Shown here: positions 33,095 to 42,198 of the stretch, in pieces
Numbering within the stretch: position 1 is the stretch's first letter
Layout of the letters: each line of letters opens with the position of its first letter
Assembly: GCF_002237555.1 (NCBI RefSeq)
Contig: NZ_CP022542.1
Span: 90,468-154,467 of the forward strand
Direction of reading: 5' to 3'
DNA: 64,000 nt
From: Antarctobacter heliothermus
GTDB lineage: Bacteria; Pseudomonadota; Alphaproteobacteria; Rhodobacterales; Rhodobacteraceae
Made by a program: the position numbers and the translations under genes
The notes under the pieces: model-generated
The model's input: only the letters and a program-made list of their open reading frames with translations
Told to the model about the DNA's origin: nothing
Databases searched by the model: none

Positions 33095-35221
33095 ATGACC
33101 CAGTTCAGCAAACTTCACGGCTTTGCCGCCGCCAAAACGTACTTGCTCGAGCAAGCCCTCACAGTCAGCGACCTGTTTGAGCGGATGAGCCACGTCGATG
33201 ATGATGTGCCCGGCTGGTCTGAGAGGAAGCAGGACACCGATGACGTCCCGCTGATCGATCCGCCGGCACCCGACGCGGTCAATGGCGCACATTGCATGCA
33301 GGCCCTCGCGATCCTGCAACTTGCCAAAACCTTTGAAGATCGCTCCTTGCCGGATCAACTGCGGGACAGGCCGCCAGTCTGCCTTACTGTGCGAGACCAT
33401 GAGATGGGCGAGTTCGTCGAGATCGCGGCCCGAGCTCTTTACCCTGTCGCTTTTGCTGCGAGCCGCAGCCCCAAGGTATGGCGCGCGCCGGAGGTCGACA
33501 CAGGCAAAACCGTCATCGCGCTGGCAGAGCGTCACCTGCGTACCTTGCTGCACGAAGGTCATACCGTCTTGATGCTCACCTCCCCGGGACAGCTGGTCTC
33601 GCCTCAACTGCAAGAACTCGTCGGCCACGGCCCGCGTCTCGCGCCCCTTAGCCGCGAGATGATCCTCGCCGTTTTGTCTCTCAGCCATACGCCCTGCAGT
33701 CCTCGGGTAACGGAAGCACTACAGGCGACATTGCCGCGTTCCGAAGAGCTTGGTCGCCTGGAGACATTGAAACTCATCATGGCATTCCAAGCCGAGACCG
33801 CTCTTGGGGTCGCCGAGCGTTTGTCGCGTTTTGCCACCACGGCCCCGCATCAAACGGGGCCCAGCCTGACCGATGTCTTCGGGCAGACGGACGCCATAGC
33901 GGCATTCGCCCAGCTGCAAGAGGATGTCATGAGTTGGCAAGCGGGCGAGGTGGCCTGGGACCAAGTCACATCAAGCCTGCTGCTTTTTGGCCCCCCGGGT
34001 TGTGGCAAAACCCTTCTGCCCACCGCCTTTGCCAACAGTGCCAAACTGCCGCTTATCAAGACAAGCTATGCGGAGTGTCAAAAAGCGGGACACCAAGGCG
34101 ATATGCTGCGCGCCCTCGACAAGGCCGTCAGCGAGGCCATCAACAGCGCGCCTTCGGTGCTCTTTATTGATGAGATCGACGCCTTTTATGCCCGCGGCGG
34201 TGACGTCCACGCCAACGGCTACATCCTTGGCGTGGTCACCGGGCTCCTTACGCAGATCGACAGACTGAATGCTTGCGAAGGCGTCATCCTTGTCGGGGCC
34301 ACAAACCACCCTGACATCGTGGATGAGGCCGTCCTGCGCGCTGGCCGCTTTGATCGTCACATTGCCATCAAGCCGCTCGACATCACCGCGATCACGACAT
34401 TCTTGCAAGCCAAGCTCGGCGAGACCACCGACGCCTCTCAGCTGCGCCAGATTGCCGAGCGCATGATCGGCGCAACGGGGGCAGAGATTGATGACTTCAT
34501 TCGCAAAGCCCGCACTCTGGCCCGTGAACTAAAAAGTGACCTCACCGATCAGCTCTTGCTGCGGGCCGCGAACCTCTACCTGCCGCGCCCTGACGACAGC
34601 CTTCTGCGTCGGATCGCCGTGCACGAAGCTGGACATTTGCTCGCCGGTCACCGGCTTGGCTCGCCCCCGGTCGCCCTCGCGCGGGTCACCCCACAAGGCG
34701 GCGCCGTTCTGCGCCCCCACCGGATGATGCACACCGATGTGACCCTCCATGCCGACCTCGTCATGTTTCTCGCGGGCCGTGCCGCCGAGCAAATTTTGTG
34801 CCAATCCGTCTCAGATGGTGCCGGCTCTGGCCCAGACAGCGATCTCGCCCGCGCCACTCGACTAGCTCTCCAAGCCGAGGCGCAATTTGCTTTCGGCGAG
34901 GTCACACATCTCTGGCACGATATCCATCATCCCCCGAGCCCCCATGACGTCACGCGGGATGTGGCCCGGAGAGCGACCGCCCGCCTCAAGACAGCAGAAA
35001 AGGACGCCATCGCTCTGCTCTCAGAAAACCGAGCAGCGCTGACTAAAATCGCGGACACCTTGTTTGAACAGCGCGAGATCGAAGGGCAAGCGCTGGACCA
35101 ACTGTTGGAGAACGCAATGAGAGCCCCCCCTGAAACGGAGGTCGAAAACAGGGAAGCCAAAACCCCGGACAGCGACGGCTCCCCCCAATCCAGCCTGTAT
35201 GGAAAGACATTCATTATCTGA
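33095..35221 (+). CDS. Soluble FtsH-like AAA+ ATPase with M41 metalloprotease domain
   Basis: 708 aa. Residues 1 to about 260 are unlike known FtsH N-termini and lack the two membrane helices. AAA+ module: Walker A GPPGCGKT at 299-306, Walker B VLFIDEIDAF from 355, sensor VGATNHPD, and the second region of homology with arginine finger in VLRAGRFDR at 413-421. Protease module: HEAGH zinc site at 510-514 and the third ligand Asp583 in GPDSDLARAT, spaced as in FtsH. All catalytic residues are present, so it should be an active ATP-dependent zinc protease, cytosolic rather than membrane-bound. GGAGGT precedes the ATG. Last gene of the island run; not the housekeeping FtsH. Confidence 0.85.
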   Translation: MTQFSKLHGFAAAKTYLLEQALTVSDLFERMSHVDDDVPGWSERKQDTDDVPLIDPPAPDAVNGAHCMQALAILQLAKTFEDRSLPDQLRDRPPVCLTVRDHEMGEFVEIAARALYPVAFAASRSPKVWRAPEVDTGKTVIALAERHLRTLLHEGHTVLMLTSPGQLVSPQLQELVGHGPRLAPLSREMILAVLSLSHTPCSPRVTEALQATLPRSEELGRLETLKLIMAFQAETALGVAERLSRFATTAPHQTGPSLTDVFGQTDAIAAFAQLQEDVMSWQAGEVAWDQVTSSLLLFGPPGCGKTLLPTAFANSAKLPLIKTSYAECQKAGHQGDMLRALDKAVSEAINSAPSVLFIDEIDAFYARGGDVHANGYILGVVTGLLTQIDRLNACEGVILVGATNHPDIVDEAVLRAGRFDRHIAIKPLDITAITTFLQAKLGETTDASQLRQIAERMIGATGAEIDDFIRKARTLARELKSDLTDQLLLRAANLYLPRPDDSLLRRIAVHEAGHLLAGHRLGSPPVALARVTPQGGAVLRPHRMMHTDVTLHADLVMFLAGRAAEQILCQSVSDGAGSGPDSDLARATRLALQAEAQFAFGEVTHLWHDIHHPPSPHDVTRDVARRATARLKTAEKDAIALLSENRAALTKIADTLFEQREIEGQALDQLLENAMRAPPETEVENREAKTPDSDGSPQSSLYGKTFII

Positions 35222-35340
35222 AAGCCTGGTTCGTCCATTATTGATTGGTTTGTCATAATCGGGCCGCGGGACGGGTTATGAAGGAACTTCGCGATCCCTT
35301 GCGGGCGGGATGAGCCGGTTTGCGCGGGAAATTCCGGCAT

Positions 35341-35420
35341 TTGGCCGCTTTGGTCACAATCATAACCGCTTTGGTCACTTCATAACCGCTTTGGTCACTT
35401 CATAACCGCTTTGGTCCTTT
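35341..35420. repeat. 20-bp tandem repeat, four units
   Basis: Units start at 35341, 35361, 35381 and 35401. The second and third are identical, CATAACCGCTTTGGTCACTT; the fourth differs only near its end; the first matches from CCGCTTTGGTCAC. A further CATAG follows. The strict 20-bp period (two helical turns) without spacers resembles iterons or clustered protein-binding sites. It lies 120 bp after the protease gene. Confidence 0.8.
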
Positions 35421-35754
35421 CATAGCTCCAGCTCGTTGGAGCAACGGCAGGAATTTTCTCCAAAAGATCCCTGCCCGGCGGCGGGACGCCCGAATGCTCC
35501 GCCGTCTCGTGGCATTTGCCGGTGTGATCGTTGTCAGGGAGCTTTCCTGAACGGCGGCGGTGCGAACGCCGGCGGCTGGATCAAGGATCACTTCGGGTTA
35601 CGCTGAGCAAAAACCCTCGCTTGGCAAACTGCCCTATTTGGACCCATAGGCGCTGACGTCAGACAGCGCTCGAAGGCGCCGTCCGGGCGGCCCTTCAAAA
35701 AGCAGAAAAGCGCAGAAACTGCGCTTGACTGTATCTCGAACCATTTCCCGACGG
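35421..35754. other. Gene-free stretch between the repeats and the DUF927 fragment
   Basis: Holds a short hairpin GCTCCA-gctcgt-TGGAGC (35425-35442), directly after the tandem repeats. No supported gene; the minor open frames show no recognisable protein. Confidence 0.4.
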
Positions 35755-36024
35755 TTATTCCTGAAGGCCCGACAAGGACACTTTATATCCGCGGTTCGCT
35801 CCGGCGCCTGTGGGCATTTTGCTAAGGATATTTCGACCGTCCCCGGGTTCAAGGCTCCCATAGGCCCGCAGAATACGTGCAACCTCTTGCGGGTCATGAC
35901 GATCAAAGATCTGATCCCAGATTTCGCGCGTGAGGAAAAGATATCCATTCTTTTCCCAGGCGAGCGGTTGTTCAACAAATTGCCCACCCGCATCCAGTGA
36001 CTGAATTTGCTCGGCATTGTTCAT
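35755..36024 (-). pseudogene. C-terminal fragment of a DUF927 protein
   Basis: 89 aa in which WEKNGYLFLTREIWDQIF, GSLEPGDGRNILSKMPTGAG and NRGYKVSL align with the last 70 residues of the DUF927 protein at 29274-31073 (FAFLPRETWSMI, FLSFGDGRNMMAKAPTGSG, SRGYKVHL). The ATPase core is absent. It is in the opposite orientation to the full gene. It is either a relic of a related element or a stand-alone small protein; the former is more likely. Confidence 0.7.
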
Positions 36025-36500
36025 TAGAAAATCTCGAATACAGAGGTGGTCTTGGATTTCGGACCAGTTTTCCGCCGGACCAAGCTATGGCATGGGCTTC
36101 ATGTCAGGGGCGGCCTTCAGGTTTTCAGGTCAAAGGGAAGCTTTGCATTAACCATGGAGATGTCCGAGCCATTGTTGCCACAAGCCGAGGCGTGAGCGAT
36201 GGTCCTGCCGCTACCCGCTTTCGTGCCCGGACGTAAGCGATATGCTCGCCGAGCAGCGGGCCGTTAATGCAACGGCCCCCTCTCAACGCACCCGGTCCTC
36301 TCACAAGCAGGACTTTGAGCATCAGGCATGTTTGGCAGCGCCACTGAAGCTCTGTTGTCAACCACGCCTGCCGCTGGGGCTGGCGTCCAAACCCACTCTG
36401 GGGCAAGCCAGATCGCCAGCGATCCGCAGCCCTTCAACGCGTTATTGTAGGCCGACCAGTTCGTGGTTTGGATGCATCGCGGTTTACCGCCGTGACTTCA
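36025..36500. other. Gap at the right edge of the island
   Basis: About 475 bp with no recognisable gene. Short open frames occur on both strands, none with a family I can name. It probably contains the junction between island and the catabolic cluster; no direct repeat or tRNA fragment was found by eye. Confidence 0.4.
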
Positions 36501-38027
36501 TCACTGACCAAGCGCGTGATCGTTCGCCGCACGTTCCTTGCAGCGCAGGCGGTAGCTGGACCAAATCCCAAGGCCGAGCATCACAGCCGTCAGTACGAGG
36601 ATCGTGCCACTGATTGGGCGCGTTATGAGAACCGTGTAATCCCCACCGGAAAGTTGCAAAGCGCGGCGCAGGTTTTCTTCCATCATCGGCCCTAGAATAT
36701 ACCCCAGCAAAAGCGGCGCTGCGGGAAACCCGGTAATGCGCATTGCGTACCCTAGGATACCGAAGATCAGCACCATCCAGACGTCGTAGATGCTGTTGCT
36801 GACCGAATAGGCCCCGATGCTGACGAACATCACGATCGCAGGATAGACGTAGCGATACGGAATATCGAGAATGCGGACCCAAAGGCCGATGAAGGGGATA
36901 TTCAAAATCAGCAGCATCAGGTTGCCGATCCAGAAACTCATGATCAAGCCCCAGAAAAGCTCGGAGTTCTGGGTCATGATCGCGGGCCCAGGCGTGATCC
37001 CGTGGATCATCATGATGCCAATCATCAACGCCATTGAGGCCGTGCCGGGCACGCCAAGCAGAAGCGTGGGGATGAAGGCTGTCTGATCCGCCGCGTTGTT
37101 CGCGGTTTCAGGCCCCATGATACCTTCGATGGCCCCGTTTCCGAATTCCTTTGGTCTGCGTGAAACGCGGCGCTCGATCGCGTAGGCCATGAAGGCCGAA
37201 ACCGCCGGACCCGTTCCGGGCAGGATGCCGAAGAACGACCCGACACCGGCACCACGTCCCATCGCCCCCCAGGAACGGCGCATGTCCTCACGCGTGGGCA
37301 GCATCGAGCGCAGCGTGATGCGTCGTTCATGTTTGGCCACGGCGTCCGTGCGCAGACTTGAGAGGACTTCGGTCACCCCGAAAAGGCCCATCGCAATCGC
37401 GACCAGGCTGACACCATCCATCAGCTCCATCTGTCCGAAGGTCATCCGCGAAACCCCGGTGTGGATATCCATCCCAACCAGACCGACAAGCACCCCCAGA
37501 ACCGCCATCGCCACGCTTTTGATGAGTGGCGCAGAGGCGATCACAGCCGAGGCAAGCAGGCCGAGGATCATCAAGGCGAAATATTCGGGCGCGCTGAAAC
37601 GGATCGCGACGTCGGTAATCAATGGAGAGAAGATCAGCATGATCAGGATGCCGATGGTTGCACCAACGAAAGACGCAATGGAGGTCATGAAAAGCGCGAC
37701 GCCCGCGCGCCCCTGCTTGGTCATCGGGTACCCGTCAAGACTGGTGACCGCGCTCTTGGGGTCACCGGGCAGGTTCAGCAAAATGGTGGTGATCGACCCG
37801 CCATAGGTTGTGCCGTACCAGATACCCGACATCATGATCAACGCGCCCAGTGGATCAAGGTAGAAGGTGATCGGGAACAGCAGCGTCATCGCCGCCAAAG
37901 CACCAAGGCCGGGAATGATGCCAACAACCATGCCGACGCTGACGCCGAAAAAGCAGTATAGCAGGTTCATGGGGCTTACGGCCGTGTTGAACCCCAACAG
38001 GATGTTGTCCAGAAAATCAAATTGCAT
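36501..38027 (-). CDS. tctA: TTT transporter large membrane subunit (TctA family), second system
   Basis: 508 aa from the ATG at 38027, giving MQFDFLDNILLGFNTA. Family motifs: GIIPGLGALAAMTLLFPITF, GTTYGGSITTILLNLPGDP, GILPGTGPAVSAFMAYAIER, and GNGAIEGIMGPETANNAADQ. About 12 membrane segments. The end is unusually basic (YRLRCKERAANDHALGQ). It is the last gene of the minus-strand catabolic cluster starting at 48397, 4 bp after tctB. It is clearly diverged from the first TctA at 18492-19997, so it probably carries another ligand. Confidence 0.93.
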   Translation of the reverse strand: MQFDFLDNILLGFNTAVSPMNLLYCFFGVSVGMVVGIIPGLGALAAMTLLFPITFYLDPLGALIMMSGIWYGTTYGGSITTILLNLPGDPKSAVTSLDGYPMTKQGRAGVALFMTSIASFVGATIGILIMLIFSPLITDVAIRFSAPEYFALMILGLLASAVIASAPLIKSVAMAVLGVLVGLVGMDIHTGVSRMTFGQMELMDGVSLVAIAMGLFGVTEVLSSLRTDAVAKHERRITLRSMLPTREDMRRSWGAMGRGAGVGSFFGILPGTGPAVSAFMAYAIERRVSRRPKEFGNGAIEGIMGPETANNAADQTAFIPTLLLGVPGTASMALMIGIMMIHGITPGPAIMTQNSELFWGLIMSFWIGNLMLLILNIPFIGLWVRILDIPYRYVYPAIVMFVSIGAYSVSNSIYDVWMVLIFGILGYAMRITGFPAAPLLLGYILGPMMEENLRRALQLSGGDYTVLITRPISGTILVLTAVMLGLGIWSSYRLRCKERAANDHALGQ

Positions 38028-38031
38028 GGGG

Positions 38032-38484
38032 CTACCAGGGAAGGGTGTAAAGGGGGACAGTGACGCGCAGGCCAACGACGAAGATCAACCAGGCAACGAC
38101 CACCATGCCGATGGTGTAGACCACGCGCTGTACCATCGAGAAGCGACGGTCAAAAATCGTCGAGACGAGCAGAAGCACCATCAGGGCCGGCAGCAAACCG
38201 ACACGCGGCAGCAGCAGGCCAAAACACACGATGCCGAGGCAGATGAAAAAGGCGCCGACCCAGTCGATATCGGGTCCGTCTGTACCCGCTCTCCGGAGGC
38301 CGCCCACCAAGACGACCAGCCCGCAAATCGCCAGTATGATGGCTGTCACGAAAGGGAAAAAGCCAGGGCCCAGGTTGCGCGCCGAACCCATGCTCAGCGA
38401 AGCTCCCAAGTGTATGGCCAATATGGACCCGAGGCCCAGCAGAAACACACCTGACAGCACATCCCGAACATTTAGGTTCCGCAC
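38032..38484 (-). CDS. tctB: TTT transporter small membrane subunit (TctB family), second system
   Basis: 150 aa from the GTG at 38484, chosen because GAGGAG lies seven bases upstream; the longer reading overlaps the tctC region without a site. Four membrane segments, with LGPGFFPFVTAIILAICGL in the first half, the usual TctB pattern. Functions with TctA. The gap to tctC (99 bp) may contain partial termination signals, as in the first system. Confidence 0.85.
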   Translation of the reverse strand: MRNLNVRDVLSGVFLLGLGSILAIHLGASLSMGSARNLGPGFFPFVTAIILAICGLVVLVGGLRRAGTDGPDIDWVGAFFICLGIVCFGLLLPRVGLLPALMVLLLVSTIFDRRFSMVQRVVYTIGMVVVAWLIFVVGLRVTVPLYTLPW

Positions 38485-38583
38485 TTGAATCTCCTCGTTC
38501 GCACATCTGTACTGACCCGCTGCGCAGGTCTGACTGACTGGCCCGGGGCAGACCGCCATACGGTCAACCCCGGGCCGGGGCGA

Positions 38584-39567
38584 TCAGCCCTGAATGAGCC
38601 CGGCTGCCTCTGCATAAAGCGCGTCTTCGCTCTTCATGGCTGCGGCAAACTCGGCTGGCGAGGTGTCCATTACCACGAAGTTGTTCGCTTCGATCCCTTT
38701 GACGACGTCGGGATTGGTCAGCGCGGCCTGCGCGGCGTTATATACTTGGTCGAGGATGTCCTGTGGCGTATTTTTAGGCGCATGCAGGCCGAACCAGTTG
38801 CGGAAGTCCTGGACGTCGGGCAGGCCCACGTCGGCCGCAGTCGGAATCTCGGGGAAGTTGGGGTCGGGGCGTGGACCCGTGGTCATCAGCGGAACGAGTT
38901 GTCCGCTTTCGATATACGGCTTGGTATGATGCGGCCCCGTGATGCCCACTTGGATCTCGTTGCCCAGCAGATCGGTCAGGATGTTTCCGACCGCGTTGTA
39001 ATGCACCGCTGGCATATCGATCCCGGCACGGTCCTTGAAAATCTCGGCAAGCAGGTGAATGTTGCCGCCAAATCCAGGCGTGCCGTGGCGCAGAGAGCCG
39101 GGGTTTGCACGCATGTGTGCGAGGAACTCGTCAAAGTTCGAGATGCCGTTTGCCGGATTGATCGCAAACCGGAACGGCCCGTCAGCAAGCTGGGTGATAT
39201 GCTCGAGATCCGTGACCGGGTTGCCCGGAGGGTTGTCACTGGTGTGCGCCGCGGCAAGGATCGCCACGCTCGAGCACAGCAGAGTGTGGCCGTCAGGCTT
39301 GGCGGTCATGGCCGCGTGAAAACCAATGTTGCCGGCAGCGCCGGGGCGGTTTTCGACGATCACGGGCTGACCGAGATACTCTTCCATCGTTGGTGCGACG
39401 AAACGGGCGAGCGTGTCATTCGAACCGCCGGCCGCATTCTGGACAATGATCCGCACCGGGCGGGTGGCATAGGATTGCGCGCGCGCGACATGTGGCGCGG
39501 CCAGCAGGCCACCCGTCGCTGCCATGCCTGCTAGAAACGTGCGTCGCTTGAAAGTGGTGATTGACAT
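38584..39567 (-). CDS. tctC: TTT transporter periplasmic binding protein (TctC family), second system
   Basis: 327 aa from the ATG at 39567 with GGGAGGA upstream. The N-terminus MSITTFKRRTFLAGMAATGG has a twin-arginine followed by a hydrophobic stretch and AHA-type cleavage (VARAQ), suggesting Tat or Sec export. The fold follows with QNAAGGSNDTLARFVAP, GAAGNIGFHAAMTAKPDGHT and HGTPGFGGNIHLLAEIF. It binds the ligand for TctBA. It stands 145 bp after the RraA-like gene, the largest gap in the cluster, so it may have its own promoter. Confidence 0.92.
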   Translation of the reverse strand: MSITTFKRRTFLAGMAATGGLLAAPHVARAQSYATRPVRIIVQNAAGGSNDTLARFVAPTMEEYLGQPVIVENRPGAAGNIGFHAAMTAKPDGHTLLCSSVAILAAAHTSDNPPGNPVTDLEHITQLADGPFRFAINPANGISNFDEFLAHMRANPGSLRHGTPGFGGNIHLLAEIFKDRAGIDMPAVHYNAVGNILTDLLGNEIQVGITGPHHTKPYIESGQLVPLMTTGPRPDPNFPEIPTAADVGLPDVQDFRNWFGLHAPKNTPQDILDQVYNAAQAALTNPDVVKGIEANNFVVMDTSPAEFAAAMKSEDALYAEAAGLIQG

Positions 39568-39711
39568 ATTGTCCTCCCTTGTCATGAACGGTCCGTCTCC
39601 TGTCGGGTGCCGTCCTTTCACCTGTTCAGCCTAGAAACCATCACAAAATGGATCCAAGACGATTTGTGTATCCGACCCCAAAGCGAATGCTTGGCGTCGA
39701 ATGTCTTGGAT

Positions 39712-40461
39712 TTACTCGCGGAACTGCGCCGGGTCCGGACGCGGGAACGCGGTCAAAGGTTCGCTGCCAGCGAGAAAATCCATGTATTCCCGATCAGTTT
39801 CGTCACGTCGGCGGACGCGCTCCACCACCTCGGCCAACAAGGCGTAGGGGATGAAACAGACGCCGCTGTCATCCGCCACCACGATGTCACCAGGCATGAT
39901 GCGATGCGCGCAGATGCTGACGGCCCCGTTGATCTCGGCCGTCTCCTGCCGCCACCGTCCGGTCTGAGCGGTGACATCGCGGCACCACAGCGGGTAATCT
40001 ATCTTGCGTGATGTCGACAGATCACGAATGCCACCGTCGACGATGGCGGCCAGCCCGCCCTGCCGTTTGGCCATGGTGGCCGAAATGCCGCCGATATTGG
40101 ACACGTCGCGACCGCCTTGAATGACAAGGATATCGCCCGGACGGGTCAGATTGTGGGCCTCAAAGTCGGTCTGGCGGTTGGGCACCATGCGCCGCGCCGC
40201 CTCATGCGCCGGAATGCCCAGTGGCTCGTTCCGAATTGTCAGTGCCGGCCCGACGACGACGCGACCGGACAAGGTGGGTTTCAGTATCGAACTGCCCACC
40301 ACACCGTCTACACCCAGATCATCCAAGGCGTCCGAGACCAGTTCAGTTGGCCCTTCAACCGCCTTCAGCGCCGCGATCAGCGCCGGATCGGGGCGCGGAA
40401 TTTCGAACGCGGTGATCCGGGCGGGATCGATACGTCCCATTGTCTTGGGGTGTTCCGTCAT
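39712..40461 (-). CDS. RraA-family aldolase/decarboxylase-like protein
   Basis: 249 aa with the RraA-fold signature AIVDGGIRDLSTSRKI (Gly-Gly-x-Arg-Asp) and GDILVIQGGRD. In catabolic clusters members of this family act as 4-hydroxy-4-methyl-2-oxoglutarate / 4-carboxy-4-hydroxy-2-oxoadipate aldolases, or oxaloacetate decarboxylases, using a divalent metal, in the protocatechuate 4,5-cleavage route. RNase-regulating RraA itself is shorter (about 160 aa). GAGGAGA precedes the ATG, which lies 14 bp after the DMT exporter stop. A role cleaving a late intermediate to pyruvate or oxaloacetate is inferred. Confidence 0.8.
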   Translation of the reverse strand: MTEHPKTMGRIDPARITAFEIPRPDPALIAALKAVEGPTELVSDALDDLGVDGVVGSSILKPTLSGRVVVGPALTIRNEPLGIPAHEAARRMVPNRQTDFEAHNLTRPGDILVIQGGRDVSNIGGISATMAKRQGGLAAIVDGGIRDLSTSRKIDYPLWCRDVTAQTGRWRQETAEINGAVSICAHRIMPGDIVVADDSGVCFIPYALLAEVVERVRRRDETDREYMDFLAGSEPLTAFPRPDPAQFRE

Positions 40462-40474
40462 GAATGTCTCCTCT

Positions 40475-41398
40475 TCATTCTTTTCGCCGCCACCGGCCGG
40501 TTTCGTGCAACAACACGGTTATGCCGGCGCAAATCACGATGAGAGCGCCGATCAGGGTTGCCAGCGCCGGGCGCTCGCCGAAGACCACGGCCCCCAGTAT
40601 CAAGGCCACCACCACCGCCCAGTAATCGAAGGGCGACACGGTCGAAGCCTTCGCAAGCCGATACGCGGTGGTCATCAGCATCTGCGCCATCCCGCCCAAA
40701 AGGCCTGCGCTGATCAGCAGAATGGCCTGTCCCCTGTCCGGCCAGACCCAGCCCCAAGGCAGGGTCAATAACCCCGCCATCATCGAGGTGACCGAAAACC
40801 AGAAAACGATGGCGGCAATGTTCTCTGTGCGCGCCATGATGCGGATCAGCAGCTGCACCACGGCCGCACCGAACGCCGCCAAAAACCCCGCCGCAATCCC
40901 GATCAGTGTTGCGGTATCCGTACCGCCGAGACCGCCCAGCCGCGGTGACAGCGCAATAAGCACCCCCAGAAAACCCGTCAGAACCCCGATCGCGACACCG
41001 GCACGCAATGGCTCGCCAAGGACAGGGACCGCCAGAAGCACCACAAGCATCGGCGCGAGATAAGTAAGCAGGGTCACCTCGGCCAAAGGCAACCGTGCCA
41101 GCGCGATGAACGTGCAGGCCATCGCCCCGGTCCCGATCAAGCCGCGCCAAAGATGCCCCAGAGGGTGCCGGGTATACAGCGCCCCGGGAAAGCCCCCTCT
41201 TGTCGCAATCCAGATCACGATGACCGGAATTGCCAACGCCGAGCGAAAAAAGATGATCTGACCCGTCGGCAACATGTCGAGCGCCGCGACAAAGGAGGAG
41301 ACGATCACAAAAAGCGTCACCGAGGCCAGTTTCGCTGTGATCGCCAACCCCGGCCAAGTGTCCGGCGGAGTGGTCGAAAGTGAGGAATGAGGGGTCAA
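40475..41398 (-). CDS. EamA/DMT-family membrane transporter
   Basis: 307 aa with ten membrane segments in two EamA halves, for example FFRSALAIPVIVIWIATRGG, LTYLAPMLVVLLAVPVLGEPL and LGAVVFGERPALATLIGALI. DMT proteins usually export metabolites. The start is a TTG at 41398 that overlaps the stop of the preceding gene (TTGA), so it is translated by coupling. It may expel a toxic intermediate of the cluster; the substrate is unknown. Confidence 0.82.
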   Translation of the reverse strand: MTPHSSLSTTPPDTWPGLAITAKLASVTLFVIVSSFVAALDMLPTGQIIFFRSALAIPVIVIWIATRGGFPGALYTRHPLGHLWRGLIGTGAMACTFIALARLPLAEVTLLTYLAPMLVVLLAVPVLGEPLRAGVAIGVLTGFLGVLIALSPRLGGLGGTDTATLIGIAAGFLAAFGAAVVQLLIRIMARTENIAAIVFWFSVTSMMAGLLTLPWGWVWPDRGQAILLISAGLLGGMAQMLMTTAYRLAKASTVSPFDYWAVVVALILGAVVFGERPALATLIGALIVICAGITVLLHETGRWRRKE

Positions 41399-42198
41399 TC
41401 CGCATGGGCCCGCGCAAGAAATGCCTCTCCGGCATCATGGACCAACCGCGCACGTGCTGCGGGCGTCAGACGATCATAATCGGCGTTCGGCACCTCTATC
41501 TCTATTTCGGTGTCGGCGGGAACCGCGTCGACCAATCCTCGGAGGTCGAACTCGCCGTCACCCGGCAACAGGCGTGCAGACCGCATCTCGGCCGCAAGAT
41601 CATCGGGCGCGGCCAGCGGGGCGTCACAAAGCTGCAGCGCAAAGATCCGGTCACCCGGAAGCCCGCGCACCGTCTCCACCGTACCGCCCGACCGCCAAAG
41701 GTGAAGCGCGTCGACCACCAGTCCGACGTTGCCCGCATCCGTGGCCCGGGCGATCCGCAGGGCATCCGCGGCGGTGCGGATCCGGCTGACGGGAATAAAC
41801 TCGATGCCAAGGCGTATGTTCCGAGACGCGGCATCACGCGCGATTTCCGCCATCAAGGCTGTCACCTCGGCCTCTTCACCAGCAAAGGAATTGGCGGTGA
41901 TCATCCCGATGCCCAACTCGGCGCAGGCGTCGATGACCGGGCGAAAATCGGCCGGGGCAGCCCCGGGCACGAAACGATAGGTCGAGATGTTGACCAACGA
42001 GATCCCTGCGTCACGGGACAGCCGCGCCATCCGGCGGATGTCGGCGGCATTTGTCGGATCGAACCCCCAGTCATCACCGGGACTGTGCCCGGTCAGACGC
42101 AGTGCCGTTGCCTCAAATCCGCCGCGCGCGGCCGCCTCGACCATCTCGAACGGATCGAGATCGCCAAGGGTCAGGTATGCCATGGCCAGTGCGCTCAC
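41395..42198 (-). CDS. Sugar-phosphate isomerase/epimerase-like TIM-barrel protein
   Basis: 267 aa of the xylose-isomerase-like fold. FEATALRLTGHSPGDD near the N-terminus, metal-ligand Glu in IRLGIEFIPVSRIRT, Asp and His in VGLVVDALHLWRSG, and EIEIEVPNADYDRL near the end. It starts with GTG that overlaps the SDR stop (GTGA). It is related to the protein at 24523-25371 (VGILVDSLHFDR there) and both sit in clusters with shikimate-type genes, so both may be stand-alone dehydratase or isomerase enzymes of that chemistry. Confidence 0.78.
   Translation of the reverse strand: MSALAMAYLTLGDLDPFEMVEAAARGGFEATALRLTGHSPGDDWGFDPTNAADIRRMARLSRDAGISLVNISTYRFVPGAAPADFRPVIDACAELGIGMITANSFAGEEAEVTALMAEIARDAASRNIRLGIEFIPVSRIRTAADALRIARATDAGNVGLVVDALHLWRSGGTVETVRGLPGDRIFALQLCDAPLAAPDDLAAEMRSARLLPGDGEFDLRGLVDAVPADTEIEIEVPNADYDRLTPAARARLVHDAGEAFLARAHAD

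Noticed and set aside
35341..35420. CRISPR array
   Set aside because: The 20-bp units are directly abutting with no spacers and no cas genes are nearby.
36125..36406. A 93-codon minus-strand open frame at the island edge
   Set aside because: No ribosome-binding site and no recognisable protein family.
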